The notes beneath the pieces were generated by a model that saw nothing but the letters and a program-made list of their open reading frames with translations, was not told where the DNA came from and did no database searches. 64,000 nt of DNA from Pseudohalioglobus lutimaris (GTDB taxonomy: Bacteria > Pseudomonadota > Gammaproteobacteria > Pseudomonadales > Halieaceae). The stretch covers positions 1 to 64,000 of the forward strand of contig NZ_PKUS01000008.1 in NCBI RefSeq assembly GCF_002866825.1, read 5' to 3'. This document shows positions 8,443 to 18,457 of the stretch, in pieces (positions within the stretch are counted from its first letter, which is position 1; every line of letters starts with the position of its first letter). The position numbers and the translations under genes are program-made.

Positions 8443-8884
8443 ACAGCACCATTTCCAGATGGGGGATGCCGTCCAGGCCATAAACGTCGCCCTGGGTGAC
8501 AAAGCCCAGTTCACGGTAAAAGTCCTCCAGGTGGGCCTGGGCGTGTATGCGTATAGCGGCCTGTGGCCAGCGCTCGAGGTTGTGGGTAATGCCCCGCCGG
8601 ACCAGTTCCCGACCCAGGTTCTTGCCGCGTGCCGCAGGCGCGACAACGATACGGCCCAGGGTGCTCTCGGTCTCCTGTAGGCCTGGTGGTAGGCAGCGCT
8701 GGTAGGCAAGCAACTCACCATCCTGCCAATGCAGCATATGGATGGCCTCGGGGTCGAGGCCGTCCGCGTCCACATAGATACTGGCCTGTTCCACTGCGAA
8801 GACTTCCTGCCGCAGTTTCAGCGCAGCATACAGCTGCGAATTGCTCAGCCCTGCAAAATCGCTGGTGAGCCATTGCGATGACAT
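8426..8884 (-). CDS. GNAT family N-acetyltransferase, ElaA-like
   Basis: A 152-residue acetyl-CoA-dependent acetyltransferase of the ElaA family. The N-terminal LYAALKLRQEVFAVEQ and the acetyl-CoA loop IVVAPAARGKNLGRELVRRG are characteristic. The C-terminal FYRELGFVTQGDVYGLDGIPH is also typical of ElaA. The physiological substrate of the family is not established. The gene is convergent with dtd and overlaps its last 17 bp. It is probably a single-gene unit, with its own promoter in the 150-bp gap to the next plus-strand gene. Confidence 0.9.
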   Translation of the reverse strand: MSSQWLTSDFAGLSNSQLYAALKLRQEVFAVEQASIYVDADGLDPEAIHMLHWQDGELLAYQRCLPPGLQETESTLGRIVVAPAARGKNLGRELVRRGITHNLERWPQAAIRIHAQAHLEDFYRELGFVTQGDVYGLDGIPHLEMVLSTAPA

Positions 8885-9037
8885 GCTTCTAATACCTCAT
8901 TTACCGGTTCCGGCCTTCCTCCTGATATGGAGATGTTGCTACTATAGGGGTGATTTTACCGCAATGACAGGGAGTGTCGCTCGCGGTCACCATAGCGCCG
9001 TCCCGCAGGAACGGTTGCCCAGTTGGAGAGACTACCG

Positions 9038-9835
9038 ATGCTGGCGACAGCGGAGCCCGGCCCGGACTTCACAGTCCTCGGTCAGCAATACAAGAAACTG
9101 ATCCGCGCACTAGTGGAAGTGGTTAACATGCCCGCTGTGCCAGTAGAGGTGGCGCCCGTCACCGACGGCAACTTTCGGGGCTTTGATGATGGGCAGTTTT
9201 ATATCGTGGAACGTGGTTCACTCACTGCGCGCTACCAGGGGAAGATGGTCTACCTGCTCGAGGAGGGGGATATTCTCCTGCCAGACATAGCGGGCACGGC
9301 AGACACGGATGCCGCAGTTTATTTCGGCAGTGATAGCGGCGCGAAGCTGGGCAGCTACCCGGCTCTGGAGTTTATGCGCCGTGTGTTTGCCGACCAGTCA
9401 GCCACCAAGCTGTGGACGCGTTTACTGGTCACCTACTCCGGACTTATGCTGCGGATTACCGCGGCCAATATCCAGGATGAACCGGACGCTACCCCGGGCT
9501 TTGAAGTTTATGAACCGGGCGATATTATTATCCGCCAGGGAGAGCGTGCGGACTTTGTCTTTCACATGTCGGCCGGGTCAGCCGAGGTCGTGGTAGATGA
9601 CATCGTCGTCGGTCGCATCGGCGAGGGTGAGATTTTTGGCGCCATGGCAGCGTTGACCCAGGCAGATCGCAGTGCAACGGTTCGCGCCAAGACGAGCTGC
9701 TCTGTAGTGAAAGTGCCCAAAGACCAGTTTACCGAGCTGATCAAGAACAACCCGGCGACCATACACAGCCTGTTGATTGACATGGCCAACTCCATCGTCA
9801 ACCTCAACGAGCAGTTGGTCGGTCTGCGCGGCTAG
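9038..9835 (+). CDS. Cyclic nucleotide-binding-fold protein without DNA-binding domain
   Basis: A cytoplasmic protein of about 265 residues. The C-terminal 120 residues have a clear CRP-type cyclic-nucleotide-binding jelly roll (VYEPGDIIIRQGERADFVF, then GEGEIFGAMAALTQADRSATVRA). The N-terminal half (FYIVERGSLTARYQGKMVYLLEEGDILL) looks like a second, degenerate copy of the same fold. No helix-turn-helix follows, so it is not a CRP-type transcription factor. In the phosphate-binding cassette the glutamate that normally contacts the ribose is replaced (GAM rather than GEL) while the arginine is kept, so canonical cAMP binding is doubtful. I chose the ATG at 9038, which has GGAGAG upstream, over a TTG five codons earlier. 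It lies 88 bp before parC. Confidence 0.8.
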   Translation: MLATAEPGPDFTVLGQQYKKLIRALVEVVNMPAVPVEVAPVTDGNFRGFDDGQFYIVERGSLTARYQGKMVYLLEEGDILLPDIAGTADTDAAVYFGSDSGAKLGSYPALEFMRRVFADQSATKLWTRLLVTYSGLMLRITAANIQDEPDATPGFEVYEPGDIIIRQGERADFVFHMSAGSAEVVVDDIVVGRIGEGEIFGAMAALTQADRSATVRAKTSCSVVKVPKDQFTELIKNNPATIHSLLIDMANSIVNLNEQLVGLRG

Positions 9836-9923
9836 CCTCAACCTTAATCCCATGTCGGCATGATCCCGGTCATTACCCAAAGGCCGGGGACAGCACTGAA
9901 CAGTATTATCTTATGGAAAACGC

Positions 9924-12176
9924 ATGTCAGATATTGTAGAAATCGACGAAGACGGCATTGAGCAGGTCTCGATGCAGCAGTACACGGAGAAGGCCTACCT
10001 CGATTACTCCATGTACGTGATCCTCGACCGTGCCCTTCCCCACGTGGGCGACGGTTTGAAGCCTGTGCAGCGGCGCATCGTCTACGCCATGAGCGAGCTG
10101 GGCCTCAAGGCTTCCGCCAAGTTCAAGAAATCAGCGCGGACGGTGGGCGATGTGATCGGTAAATTCCATCCCCACGGCGATAGTGCGGCTTACGAAGCGA
10201 TGGTGTTGATGGCACAGAACTTCAGCTATCGCTATCCGCTGGTTGACGGACAGGGTAACTGGGGCTCTCCCGATGACCCCAAGTCCTTTGCGGCCATGCG
10301 CTATACGGAGTCCCGGCTTACCGCTTATGCGGACGTACTGCTGAGCGAGCTGGGCCAGGGCACGGTGGATTGGGCGCCTAATTTTGACGGCACCCTGGAA
10401 GAGCCTCGTGTACTGCCTGCGCAGGTGCCGAATGTATTGCTTAACGGTACCACGGGTATCGCTGTGGGCATGGCAACGGATGTGCCCCCGCACAATCTGA
10501 GGGAAGTGGTTGCTGCTACCGTTCACCTGCTGGAATCTCCGAAGGCAACCGTGGCCGAACTCTGTGAATACGTGCTCGCTCCGGATTTCCCGACGGAGGC
10601 CGAGATTATTACGCCGCGAGAGGAAATTGTAGCGCTTTACGAGAGCGGGCGAGGCGGGCTGAAGATGCGTGCGGTGTGGGAGCGCGAAGGCGGCGATATC
10701 GTTATCAATGCTCTGCCCCATCAGGTCTCGGGCTCAAAGGTACTGGAGCAGGTCGCGGCGCAGATGCAGGCCAAGAAGCTGCCAATGGTGGCTGACCTGC
10801 GCGATGAGTCCGATCATGAGAACCCCACGCGACTGGTCATTGTGCCGCGCTCCAACCGGGTAGATGTGGAAGCGGTGATGAATCACCTGTTTGCCACCAC
10901 CGACCTTGAGCGCAGCTATCGGGTCAACCTCAATATGATCGGTATCGATGGCCGTCCCGGGGTCAAGGGCCTGGACCGGATTATCAGGGAGTGGCTCAAG
11001 TTTCGCACCGAGACTGTTCGTCGTCGCCTGGAGTATCGCCTGGAGCGGGTGCTGCGCCGCCTGCACATTCTCGAGGGCTATCTTGCCGCTTACCTCAATA
11101 TCGATGAGGTGATCCACATTATCCGGACGGAGGACAAGCCGAAGCTCGCTTTGATGGACCGCTTCGGCATTTCCGACATCCAGGCCGAGGCAATTCTCGA
11201 CCTCAAACTGCGCAACCTGGCCAAACTGGAAGAGATGAAAATCCGCGGTGAGCAGGATGAACTGGAAGCCGAGCGCGATCAGTTGCAGAAGGTCCTCGGC
11301 AGTGCTGCCCGCCTGAAAACACTGATCAAGAAGGAGCTTCTGGCTGTTGCTGAGCAATTTGGGGATGCGCGCCGGTCTCCTTTGGTAGAGCGCGGTGAGG
11401 CCCGTGCTTTCAGTGAGCTGGAACTGATGAGCGCTGACCCGATCACTGTGGTGATGTCAGAGAAAGGCTGGATTCGTGCCGCCAAGGGGCATGATATTGA
11501 CCCGTCAGCACTCAGCTACAAGTCCGGGGACGGCTTCAAAATGTCTGCCCTGGGGCGCAGCAACCAGCCCACGGTAATACTGGACTCAACCGGGCGCGCC
11601 TATACCGTGTCCTCGCACAACCTGCCGTCTGCGCGGGGCCAGGGTGAGCCGGTCACCGGTCGTATCAACCCGCCATCAGGGGCTACTTTTGAAGGCCTGA
11701 TGATGGGTGATGAAGATTCGCTCTACCTGCTGGCGTCTGACGCCGGCTATGGTTTTGTCGCCAGATTCGCTGACCTGCAAACGAAGAACAAGGCAGGAAA
11801 GGGAGCACTCAACCTGCCCAAGGGCAGTGCGGTGTTACAGCCCGCACGGATTTCTGAGCAGGAGAATGCGTGGGTTGCTGCGGTATCCAACGAGGGACGG
11901 CTGTTGGTCTTTCCTCTCGCAGACCTGCCGCAAATGTCCCGTGGCAAAGGCAACAAGATTATCGGCATTCCCTCAGCCCGCGTGCAGTCGCGAGATGAGT
12001 TTGTCGTTGCGGTGAAGGTGTTGACCGAGAAGGACGCGCTGGTGGTCTACGCCGGGAAGCGTCATCACCGCTTGAAGTTTTCTGACCTGGAACATTATCG
12101 TGGTGAGCGCGGCAGACGTGGTAACAAACTGCCTCGAGGGTTCCAAAAAGTGGATGCGATGTTGGTGGAGAGCTGA
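9924..12176 (+). CDS. parC: DNA topoisomerase IV subunit A
   Basis: ATP-dependent type IIA topoisomerase subunit that cuts and passes DNA to decatenate daughter chromosomes. It is 750 residues. The breakage-reunion domain starts near residue 20 ([16 protein letters not shown]) and has the active-site tyrosine in [15 protein letters not shown] winged helix, coiled coil and C-terminal beta-pinwheel follow. The quinolone-resistance region reads [12 protein letters not shown] with Ser87 and Glu91 (E. coli Ser80/Glu84), the quinolone-susceptible residues. Its partner parE is not next to it in this window. The convergent gene ytjB begins its 3' end 126 bp away. Confidence 0.97.
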   Translation: MSDIVEIDEDGIEQVSMQQYTEKAYLDYSMYVILDRALPHVGDGLKPVQRRIVYAMSELGLKASAKFKKSARTVGDVIGKFHPHGDSAAYEAMVLMAQNFSYRYPLVDGQGNWGSPDDPKSFAAMRYTESRLTAYADVLLSELGQGTVDWAPNFDGTLEEPRVLPAQVPNVLLNGTTGIAVGMATDVPPHNLREVVAATVHLLESPKATVAELCEYVLAPDFPTEAEIITPREEIVALYESGRGGLKMRAVWEREGGDIVINALPHQVSGSKVLEQVAAQMQAKKLPMVADLRDESDHENPTRLVIVPRSNRVDVEAVMNHLFATTDLERSYRVNLNMIGIDGRPGVKGLDRIIREWLKFRTETVRRRLEYRLERVLRRLHILEGYLAAYLNIDEVIHIIRTEDKPKLALMDRFGISDIQAEAILDLKLRNLAKLEEMKIRGEQDELEAERDQLQKVLGSAARLKTLIKKELLAVAEQFGDARRSPLVERGEARAFSELELMSADPITVVMSEKGWIRAAKGHDIDPSALSYKSGDGFKMSALGRSNQPTVILDSTGRAYTVSSHNLPSARGQGEPVTGRINPPSGATFEGLMMGDEDSLYLLASDAGYGFVARFADLQTKNKAGKGALNLPKGSAVLQPARISEQENAWVAAVSNEGRLLVFPLADLPQMSRGKGNKIIGIPSARVQSRDEFVVAVKVLTEKDALVVYAGKRHHRLKFSDLEHYRGERGRRGNKLPRGFQKVDAMLVES

Positions 12177-12220
12177 TTTCCTGTTGTTGCCTATCGGGCC
12201 GGGTTCTTGCCCCGGCCGGA

Positions 12221-12246
12221 CAGGCAGCGGTATTTCCCGCTGCCTG
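12221..12246. terminator. Candidate hairpin terminator between parC and ytjB
   Basis: A perfect 10-bp stem (CAGGCAGCGG pairing with CCGCTGCCTG) with a 6-nt loop lies in the 126-bp gap between these convergent genes. The T tract after it on the plus strand is short and interrupted, so termination strength is uncertain. Position and stem quality make it the best candidate for the shared terminator. Confidence 0.45.
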
Positions 12247-12302
12247 CCTTTCACCATAGCTTCAGGTGTGCATGCACAGACCCGATTGAATACCGCGAAG
12301 CG

Positions 12303-13553
12303 CTATACCAGCAATGGGTCCATCAATCGCTTCAGGATCAATTGCAGCTGCCGTTCCAGCAAATCCTGGTAAGGCCCCGCAAAGCTCTCCAGCATGCTGT
12401 AGTCCAGAACCTCGGTGGACTCCAGCTGTAGCCTCCCCTGAATGTCCGTATCCTCGGTCACCGCTGGCGAAAGCAATATCTTTGGCGGCTTGCTGGCACA
12501 GACAGCCTGCAGTTCGTCCAGCGTGTGCTGCATGTAGAGTCCGGGATAGATGTCACGGGCATCGCCTATACCCAGCTCGCTCTGGGAGATCGCCATCGCA
12601 ATTTTCATGGACAGTGCCATGTTTTGTTCCAGCTCTGCTGCGACAGCCTGAATCAGCCAGGCGCAGGAGGCCGCGCGAAACGGCGCGCTGCCGGCATTGT
12701 TGGGGCCGCTGAAATACACGGCCAGTGCGAACTGGCGGGTGACTTGAAGTTCTCCGCCATAAAAACCCGCAGCCGCATAGACTACCTGATGGAGCCTGTC
12801 TGCATAGCGATGCAGTGATTTTTCGTCCAGCGTGTCCACGTAGCCGGAGAGGCTTTCCAGATGGAGGTAAAGCACCGCAGTAGAGCGATAGTTTTCGTCC
12901 CGGGCTTCTGCATCGTTGCGAGTGCGCAACAGGTCCATGGGTAATGCCCGGACGCGTGTCTCCAGCAGATCCAGTTCACTGGTGCCGGTGGCCGCCGGGG
13001 GCGCATCTTCAAGCGCCAGATTTCGTGCCAGACCGGCAATGCGGTTTCCCAGTTGTTTGCCCAACTTCAATCCAGCTCCATAGGCTGCCAGGCTGAGCAG
13101 GACTGCAAGTCCGAGCAGGCTGATCACGAAACGCTGGTGAGCAGCGCTGGCCGAATCGGTGTTGATTGTTACCAGCACCTCGCCCGCGACATCGGCTTCA
13201 ATGCGCACTGGCGCACGGTATTGGCCCGCGTTCTTCTCCTGTGGGTCTCCTGCTTCGCCCAGCACTGTGCCCTCCACGTCAAAAATGGCTACCGCCGTGG
13301 CAGGGGAGGTGTCGACAAAGCGCTGTAGTGAGGCGGTGATGCTCAGCAGGTCACCGTTTTCCAGCGAGATGCTGACGCGCCGGGCAATCTGGTGCGCCAG
13401 GGCACTGCCAAACTCTGCCTGTTGCTCTCGTTGCAGGTGCTTGCTGGAAATTGCTGCCAGAACAACCAGCGCCAGACTGACGGTCAGGCAAAGCGCAGCC
13501 GCCGTGTAGGCTAGCTGTTGGTTCAGGGAGGCTTTTTTCAGGTGAATCAGCAC
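12303..13553 (-). CDS. AhpA/YtjB (Smp) family membrane protein
   Basis: A 416-residue inner-membrane protein. One membrane segment lies near residues 12-35 (LAYTAAALCLTVSLALVVLA), then a periplasmic sensor-like region of about 100 residues, a second segment near 145-165 (FVISLLGLAVLLSLAAYGAG), and a cytoplasmic part of about 240 residues. The layout resembles a truncated sensor protein, but no kinase, GGDEF or methyl-accepting motif is present. Divergence from serB matches the E. coli ytjB/serB pair, which supports the family call. Its biochemical function is not known. Confidence 0.75.
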   Translation of the reverse strand: MLIHLKKASLNQQLAYTAAALCLTVSLALVVLAAISSKHLQREQQAEFGSALAHQIARRVSISLENGDLLSITASLQRFVDTSPATAVAIFDVEGTVLGEAGDPQEKNAGQYRAPVRIEADVAGEVLVTINTDSASAAHQRFVISLLGLAVLLSLAAYGAGLKLGKQLGNRIAGLARNLALEDAPPAATGTSELDLLETRVRALPMDLLRTRNDAEARDENYRSTAVLYLHLESLSGYVDTLDEKSLHRYADRLHQVVYAAAGFYGGELQVTRQFALAVYFSGPNNAGSAPFRAASCAWLIQAVAAELEQNMALSMKIAMAISQSELGIGDARDIYPGLYMQHTLDELQAVCASKPPKILLSPAVTEDTDIQGRLQLESTEVLDYSMLESFAGPYQDLLERQLQLILKRLMDPLLV

Positions 13554-13691
13554 GTCTTTTTATCGTAGTGGGAACGCGTGGAGTATAAACCAGCTGTCGC
13601 CCCCGCGGGTCTTTTTCTGTGAACTGTCGCGCTTCCTCGTGCGCGATGCTGGGGTTAGAATAGCGGGCTTTCACTGAGCCCTGGAATACCC

Positions 13692-14906
13692 TTGAGCCAA
13701 ATCCTGTTAATTACCATTTCCGGCGAGGACCACCCCGGCGTAACCGCAGGTATTACTGCAATTCTGTCCCGGCACAATGTCAATATCCTCGATATAGGTC
13801 AGGCGGTCATCCACGCTACGCTGTCCATGGGGGTGCTGGCCGAGCTTCCTGGCGGCTGCGACCGTGAAGTGGTCAGTGCGGAGGTAGAGCGCTGCGGGCA
13901 GGAACAGGGCATGCGCGTGCGTATTGCCGAGGTCTCCGCTGACAGCTATGGCCACTGGGTCGCTGCCCAGGGGCGGGCCCGTTATATTGTCACCTTGCTG
14001 GCGCGCAAGATAACGGCAGACCAGATCGCCAGGGTCACCGAGGTAATATCCCGGCACGCTTTGAATATCGACAGCATCAATCGGCTTTCCGGACGCATTC
14101 CGCTGGGCGATTTACCGGATCTGTCCCGGGCCTGCGTGGAGTTTTCCGTGCGCGGTCCGCTCGCCGAGATGTCCACATTCCGCCGTGACCTGTTGGAGGT
14201 GGCTGGCGCTCTGGAGGTGGACCTGGCATTCCAGCAGGATAATATGTATCGGCGCAACCGGCGCCTGGTCGCCTTTGACATGGACTCTACCCTGATCGAG
14301 GCAGAAGTTATTGATGAGCTGGCCGCGCGTGCCGGAGTTGGCCCTCAGGTCGCAGCGATTACCGAGCGTGCGATGCGTGGAGAGCTGGATTTTTCCGCGA
14401 GCTTTCGCGAGCGGGTGGCGCTGCTGCACGGGCTTGATGAGGCTGTACTGGAGGAAGTCGCCAGTGATCTGAAAATCACCGAAGGCGCGGAGCACCTGAT
14501 TTCCACGCTGCGAACCCTGGGGTACAAAACGGCGATTCTCTCGGGGGGGTTCACCTATTTCGCCCGTTATTTGCAAGCCCGGCTGGGCATGGACTTCGTG
14601 CACGCCAATGACCTGGATATAGAGGGCGGCAAGGTTACGGGAAAGGTTACGGGTACCATTGTCGATGGCGAGCGCAAGGCGCAGTTGTTACGTCAGCTGG
14701 CGGACTCGGAGGGTATCGACCTGCAGCAGGTCATAGCGGTCGGGGACGGCGCCAATGATCTGCCTATGTTGAGCACTGCCGGCCTGGGCATCGCCTTCCG
14801 TGCAAAACCGCTGGTGCAGAAATCGGCAGAGCAGTCCATCTCTACTCTGGGGCTGGATGCTATTCTTTATTTGCTGGGATTCAGCGACCGCGATCAGCAG
14901 CGTTAG
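13692..14906 (+). CDS. serB: Phosphoserine phosphatase SerB
   Basis: Last step of serine synthesis: hydrolysis of phosphoserine. The protein is 404 residues with a TTG start (SQILLITISGEDHPGVTAGI). The N-terminal half contains tandem ACT-type regulatory domains. The HAD catalytic domain starts near residue 194 with FDMDSTLIEAEVIDELA, where the first Asp of DMD is the nucleophile; ILSGGFTYF and GDGANDLPML are the later HAD motifs. The ACT-extended form is usual in pseudomonads and mycobacteria rather than E. coli. It is divergent from ytjB, with a 138-bp shared control region, and ends only 15 bp before the convergent PilZ-like gene. Confidence 0.96.
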   Translation: MSQILLITISGEDHPGVTAGITAILSRHNVNILDIGQAVIHATLSMGVLAELPGGCDREVVSAEVERCGQEQGMRVRIAEVSADSYGHWVAAQGRARYIVTLLARKITADQIARVTEVISRHALNIDSINRLSGRIPLGDLPDLSRACVEFSVRGPLAEMSTFRRDLLEVAGALEVDLAFQQDNMYRRNRRLVAFDMDSTLIEAEVIDELAARAGVGPQVAAITERAMRGELDFSASFRERVALLHGLDEAVLEEVASDLKITEGAEHLISTLRTLGYKTAILSGGFTYFARYLQARLGMDFVHANDLDIEGGKVTGKVTGTIVDGERKAQLLRQLADSEGIDLQQVIAVGDGANDLPMLSTAGLGIAFRAKPLVQKSAEQSISTLGLDAILYLLGFSDRDQQR

Positions 14907-14921
14907 CCTTTGCAAGTCATG

Positions 14922-16760
14922 CTAGATCTTGCTCCAGAGTGAATCATAGGATGCATCCAGCGGGCCGCTCTTGTCTTCTGCCACGACCTCGTCCAATTGC
15001 TTGATATAGCGGAAATCGAACTGCGCATAGCTGGCGGTTGCTGCAACCTGTTGGGTAAGCTGGATCAGGAAGCTCTCGCCGAGTCGTAGTAGCGAGATCT
15101 TCTGGCGCTCACGAAAGCCTGACCGGGCAGTGAGCAATGTGTGGGGTTGCCCTACCAGCTTGATCTCCGGCAGCAGCAATACTCGTTGTGGGTCGGCTTC
15201 CTGTCCTTTCTTGGTGTGTATCAATGCGCCATAGGCCACAGCCTGTGGGCTAAGCAGTTCAAGCCCGATGAGGGTGCGCGCGTTCTGGAGGCGACTGACC
15301 CAACGTATCACTGCGATAGACCAGCTGCTGCTCTTGCCTTCTTGCACAGAGGCGATTGCGCCGGCGCGGATATCCTCCGGCAGGTCTTCACCCCACTCTA
15401 TGCAGTATCCACCAGGACTCGCGTTGATGGATTTGACTTGATACACGGGGTAGCTGCGCCTGGGTGAATCGGCTGCATTACCATTGGTGATTGCCTGCAG
15501 GCTCTGCTCGTCTACCTCGATGTTATGGGTAAACGCAGCTTCGGCCTCACTGGCCGACTCCTCGCGGACGAAGTCTTCTTCGGGATTGGCTTTTCGCCAG
15601 GGGTCATGGGGGGACTTGTCCTCGCGCAGGAAAACGTTGGTGCTCATTCGCCCAGCGGCTTCCGGGCTGTAGTGGTCGCCGTGAATCAGTTGCTCAAAGT
15701 CTCTTCCGTCGGCTGCGTGGAAGTGGGCAGCCCCCAGGCCTATGCTGATAGCGAGGGGGGTCTCGCTTTGTACGCGACTGAAATTGCGCATGCTCATACT
15801 GCTGAGGCAGTCGATAAGATGACCGAGCATGTTGGACGGAAGGCTCAGTCCATCCTCCAGTTTGACGCCAGGCTTGCCCTTGGCGTCGTCCTGTTCCTGT
15901 AACTGATGTAGATAGCTTACCAGTTCCTGTGCACTGATCTGGCGACATTGGCTGCTGCTGTGCTTGTCATAGAGCTTGCTGTAAAGCGGCGGTTGGTCGC
16001 GGTCGAGATCGACAAGAAACAGGCCATCGACTGTGCCCTGGCCGCCTATCTGCAGTTTCTCGCTCCATTGCGCCAGGGCAGCATGTACCGCCACCATATC
16101 GGACTGTCGGAGTTGATTGGGTTTGATACAGCCCAACACAAGGCCCTGCAGGTAGGTGTTGGTCACGGTCGTACTGCGGCCATCAGCGTCATTGACCGCA
16201 AGTGTCGCCAGTCCCTGTCGCTCGGCCAGCGCATACAGCTGATGCAGGGTCAGCCATCCGCCCAGGGTGACTGGCCGGTATAGCTGGAAGCTGAGCAATA
16301 TGCTGCGACCGCTAAAATCGAGACCCGACTGAATCGCCTCGCAGAGCAGGCGGGCGGGATTGTGGTCGCGAATGCTGTCCGGATCATTGACGATATGCGT
16401 GGCGAGCAGTGAATACGCGTCGATAAGTTGACCGTAGATATCTTCAGTCAGTTCCGCCAGTTGCCTGGGTTCTTCGGGCATGACCAGCGGCTGATGAAGA
16501 AAGCGCTTGGTGAGGTTGGCAAGCGTGACCTGCACACTGCCTGACAGGGCTGCAAGTATCGCGTGACGCAGCTCGGGAGCGACCACGCAATGATTCAGGT
16601 CGTCAAGTGCGGCCCGCAGTTGTTCTGCGACGGCACGGATATTCGTCACCGGCAATTGCTGCGCCCAGTCGCGCGCCGCATCCCCATCCAATTGGAAATG
16701 TGTGAATTGCGCGAGATCCTGCTGCGGCAGCTTCATTTTTAGCAAATTATCGTTATTCAT
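14922..16760 (-). CDS. Large protein with a C-terminal PilZ-like region
   Basis: A 612-residue soluble protein of unknown function. The N-terminal 420 residues are mostly helical and show no enzyme motif that I recognise. Around residues 430-530 there is a PilZ-like segment: [20 protein letters not shown], where N446, S448 and G451 match the (D/N)xSxxG motif that binds cyclic di-GMP. The upstream RxxxR motif is not clear, so binding is uncertain. Similar long proteins occur near serB/efp in related bacteria, but I cannot name a characterised member. It sits between serB and efp, reading against serB. Confidence 0.55.
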   Translation of the reverse strand: MNNDNLLKMKLPQQDLAQFTHFQLDGDAARDWAQQLPVTNIRAVAEQLRAALDDLNHCVVAPELRHAILAALSGSVQVTLANLTKRFLHQPLVMPEEPRQLAELTEDIYGQLIDAYSLLATHIVNDPDSIRDHNPARLLCEAIQSGLDFSGRSILLSFQLYRPVTLGGWLTLHQLYALAERQGLATLAVNDADGRSTTVTNTYLQGLVLGCIKPNQLRQSDMVAVHAALAQWSEKLQIGGQGTVDGLFLVDLDRDQPPLYSKLYDKHSSSQCRQISAQELVSYLHQLQEQDDAKGKPGVKLEDGLSLPSNMLGHLIDCLSSMSMRNFSRVQSETPLAISIGLGAAHFHAADGRDFEQLIHGDHYSPEAAGRMSTNVFLREDKSPHDPWRKANPEEDFVREESASEAEAAFTHNIEVDEQSLQAITNGNAADSPRRSYPVYQVKSINASPGGYCIEWGEDLPEDIRAGAIASVQEGKSSSWSIAVIRWVSRLQNARTLIGLELLSPQAVAYGALIHTKKGQEADPQRVLLLPEIKLVGQPHTLLTARSGFRERQKISLLRLGESFLIQLTQQVAATASYAQFDFRYIKQLDEVVAEDKSGPLDASYDSLWSKI

Positions 16761-16924
16761 TTCCCTGGTCCTGCCTTACCGTGTTCGCGTCCAGGTGCTG
16801 GTTTAGCAAGATTAGCTCATTTCCCGCGGTCGCCGCCAGCGGCAATGCTTGCAATCTCCCCAAGACCCGCGCTCTGGGGTATCATTGTCGCCACTTTTCT
16901 GAGCCCAAGGTAAACGGTAACACC

Positions 16925-17497
16925 ATGGCGAACTATTCAACCAACGAATTCAAGTCCGGCCTCAAGGTCATGCTGGACGGTGACCCCTGCAGCATTCTCG
17001 ACAACGAATTCGTGAAGCCCGGCAAAGGCCAGGCTTTCAATCGCGTCAGATTGCGCAATCTCAAGACTGGCAGGGTGTGGGATCGTACCTTCAAGTCCGG
17101 TGAGACACTGGAGGGCGCCGATGTAATGGACCGGACCATGGAGTATCTCTACAACGACGGTGAGTTCTGGTACTTCATGGAGCCAGACACCTTCGAGCAG
17201 TACCAGGCCGATGCCAAGGCCGTGGGCGATGCGCACCTGTGGTTCAAAGAGCAGGAAAAGTGCGAAGTAACCCTGTACAACGGCACCCCCCTTTCGGTAG
17301 CGCCGCCCAACTTTGTCGAGTTGGAGATCACCGAGACGGATCCTGGCCTCAAGGGAGATACAGCACAGGGCGGCAGCAAGCCGGCTACCCTCAGCACCGG
17401 TGCAGTAGTCAAGGTTCCCCTGTTCCTCAGTGAGGGCGAGGTCATACGCGTTGATACCCGTACGGGCGAATACCAGGGTCGTGCCAGCAAGTCCTGA
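16925..17497 (+). CDS. efp: Elongation factor P
   Basis: Translation factor that binds between the P and E sites and rescues ribosomes stalled at polyproline. It has the standard three beta-barrel domains in 190 residues, starting at the ATG at 16925 ([20 protein letters not shown]); the frame is open for 48 codons further upstream but without homology. Lys34 in the loop VKPGKGQAF is the residue modified by beta-lysylation. The modification enzyme gene epmA follows within 10 bp, so the lysine route, not the arginine-rhamnose route of Pseudomonas, applies here. Confidence 0.97.
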   Translation: MANYSTNEFKSGLKVMLDGDPCSILDNEFVKPGKGQAFNRVRLRNLKTGRVWDRTFKSGETLEGADVMDRTMEYLYNDGEFWYFMEPDTFEQYQADAKAVGDAHLWFKEQEKCEVTLYNGTPLSVAPPNFVELEITETDPGLKGDTAQGGSKPATLSTGAVVKVPLFLSEGEVIRVDTRTGEYQGRASKS

Positions 17498-17503
17498 TTG
17501 TTG

Positions 17504-18457
17504 ATGGGTTGGCAGCCCGCGGCAACCCTGGATAGGCTGCGCCAGCGAGCTGCCCTGTTGGCGCATGTTCGCGATTTCTTCTGTGGCCGCGGCGTTCTCG
17601 AGGTGGAGACGTCGCTGCTGTGCAGCAGCGGGATAACCGATCCTTCGATCGAGCCCCTAAGGGTACAGTGTGGGCAATCCATCACCGGCACCCGTTTCCT
17701 GCAGACCTCTCCCGAATACGCGATGAAAAGGCTGCTTGCTGCTGGCAGCGGACCTATCTACCAGGTCGCAAAGGCCTTTCGTGATGGCGAAGCAGGGCCG
17801 CGCCACAACCCCGAATTTACGCTGCTGGAGTGGTACCGGCCGGGTTTTGATCACCACCAGTTAATGCGGGAGGTGGCGGACCTGGTGCTCTCATACCTGG
17901 GTACTCAGCCGGTGGAATACCATGCCTATCGCGCATTGTTTCAGCAGGAGCTGGGGGTGGATCCTCTCACCGCGGAGCTGGACACGCTGCAGTCAGTAGC
18001 GCGCGCGGAACTGGATGTCGGTGGCCTCAGTGGCGATCGTGACCTCTGGCTTGACCTGCTTATGAGCCATCTTATCGAGCCGCGACTGATAGGGCGCGGC
18101 CTGTGCTTCGTTTATGACTATCCTGAAAGCCAGGCCGCTCTGGCCCGCGTCAGCGAGGTCGATGGCATGTCGGTGGGTCATCGTTTCGAGCTCTACGTCA
18201 ACGGCCTGGAGTTGGCCAACGGCTATTGGGAGCTGGGTGACGCTGTCGAACAGCGCCGCCGATTCGTCGCCGATAATCAGCGGCGATGCGTCGCTGGCCA
18301 GAACGAACAACCCCTGGACGAGCATTTGTTGGCGGCACTGGCAGCGGGAATGCCAGACTGTGCCGGGGTTGCCCTGGGTCTGGACCGCTTGTTGATGCTT
18401 GGCGCGGGTTGCGAGGATATTCGCCAGACCCTGGCATTCGATTGGTCGCGCAGTTAG
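17504..18457 (+). CDS. epmA: EF-P-(R)-beta-lysine ligase EpmA (PoxA/GenX)
   Basis: A truncated paralogue of class II lysyl-tRNA synthetase, lacking the anticodon-binding domain, that attaches (R)-beta-lysine to Lys34 of EF-P. The 317 residues have the three class II motifs: FLQTSPEYAMKRLLAAG, FRDGEAGPRHNPEFTLLEWYRPG and GVALGLDRLLML. The ATG at 17504 is preferred; two in-frame TTG codons precede it directly after the efp stop. Co-transcription with efp is likely. The other two modification enzymes, EpmB and EpmC, are not in this window. The 3' end overlaps the convergent thioesterase gene by 4 bp. Confidence 0.94.
   Translation: MGWQPAATLDRLRQRAALLAHVRDFFCGRGVLEVETSLLCSSGITDPSIEPLRVQCGQSITGTRFLQTSPEYAMKRLLAAGSGPIYQVAKAFRDGEAGPRHNPEFTLLEWYRPGFDHHQLMREVADLVLSYLGTQPVEYHAYRALFQQELGVDPLTAELDTLQSVARAELDVGGLSGDRDLWLDLLMSHLIEPRLIGRGLCFVYDYPESQAALARVSEVDGMSVGHRFELYVNGLELANGYWELGDAVEQRRRFVADNQRRCVAGQNEQPLDEHLLAALAAGMPDCAGVALGLDRLLMLGAGCEDIRQTLAFDWSRS

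Noticed and set aside
14634-14656. Short tandem duplication in serB giving KVTGKVTG
   Set aside because: The SerB family has a similar Gly-Lys-rich loop of the same length here, so it does not look like an insertion.
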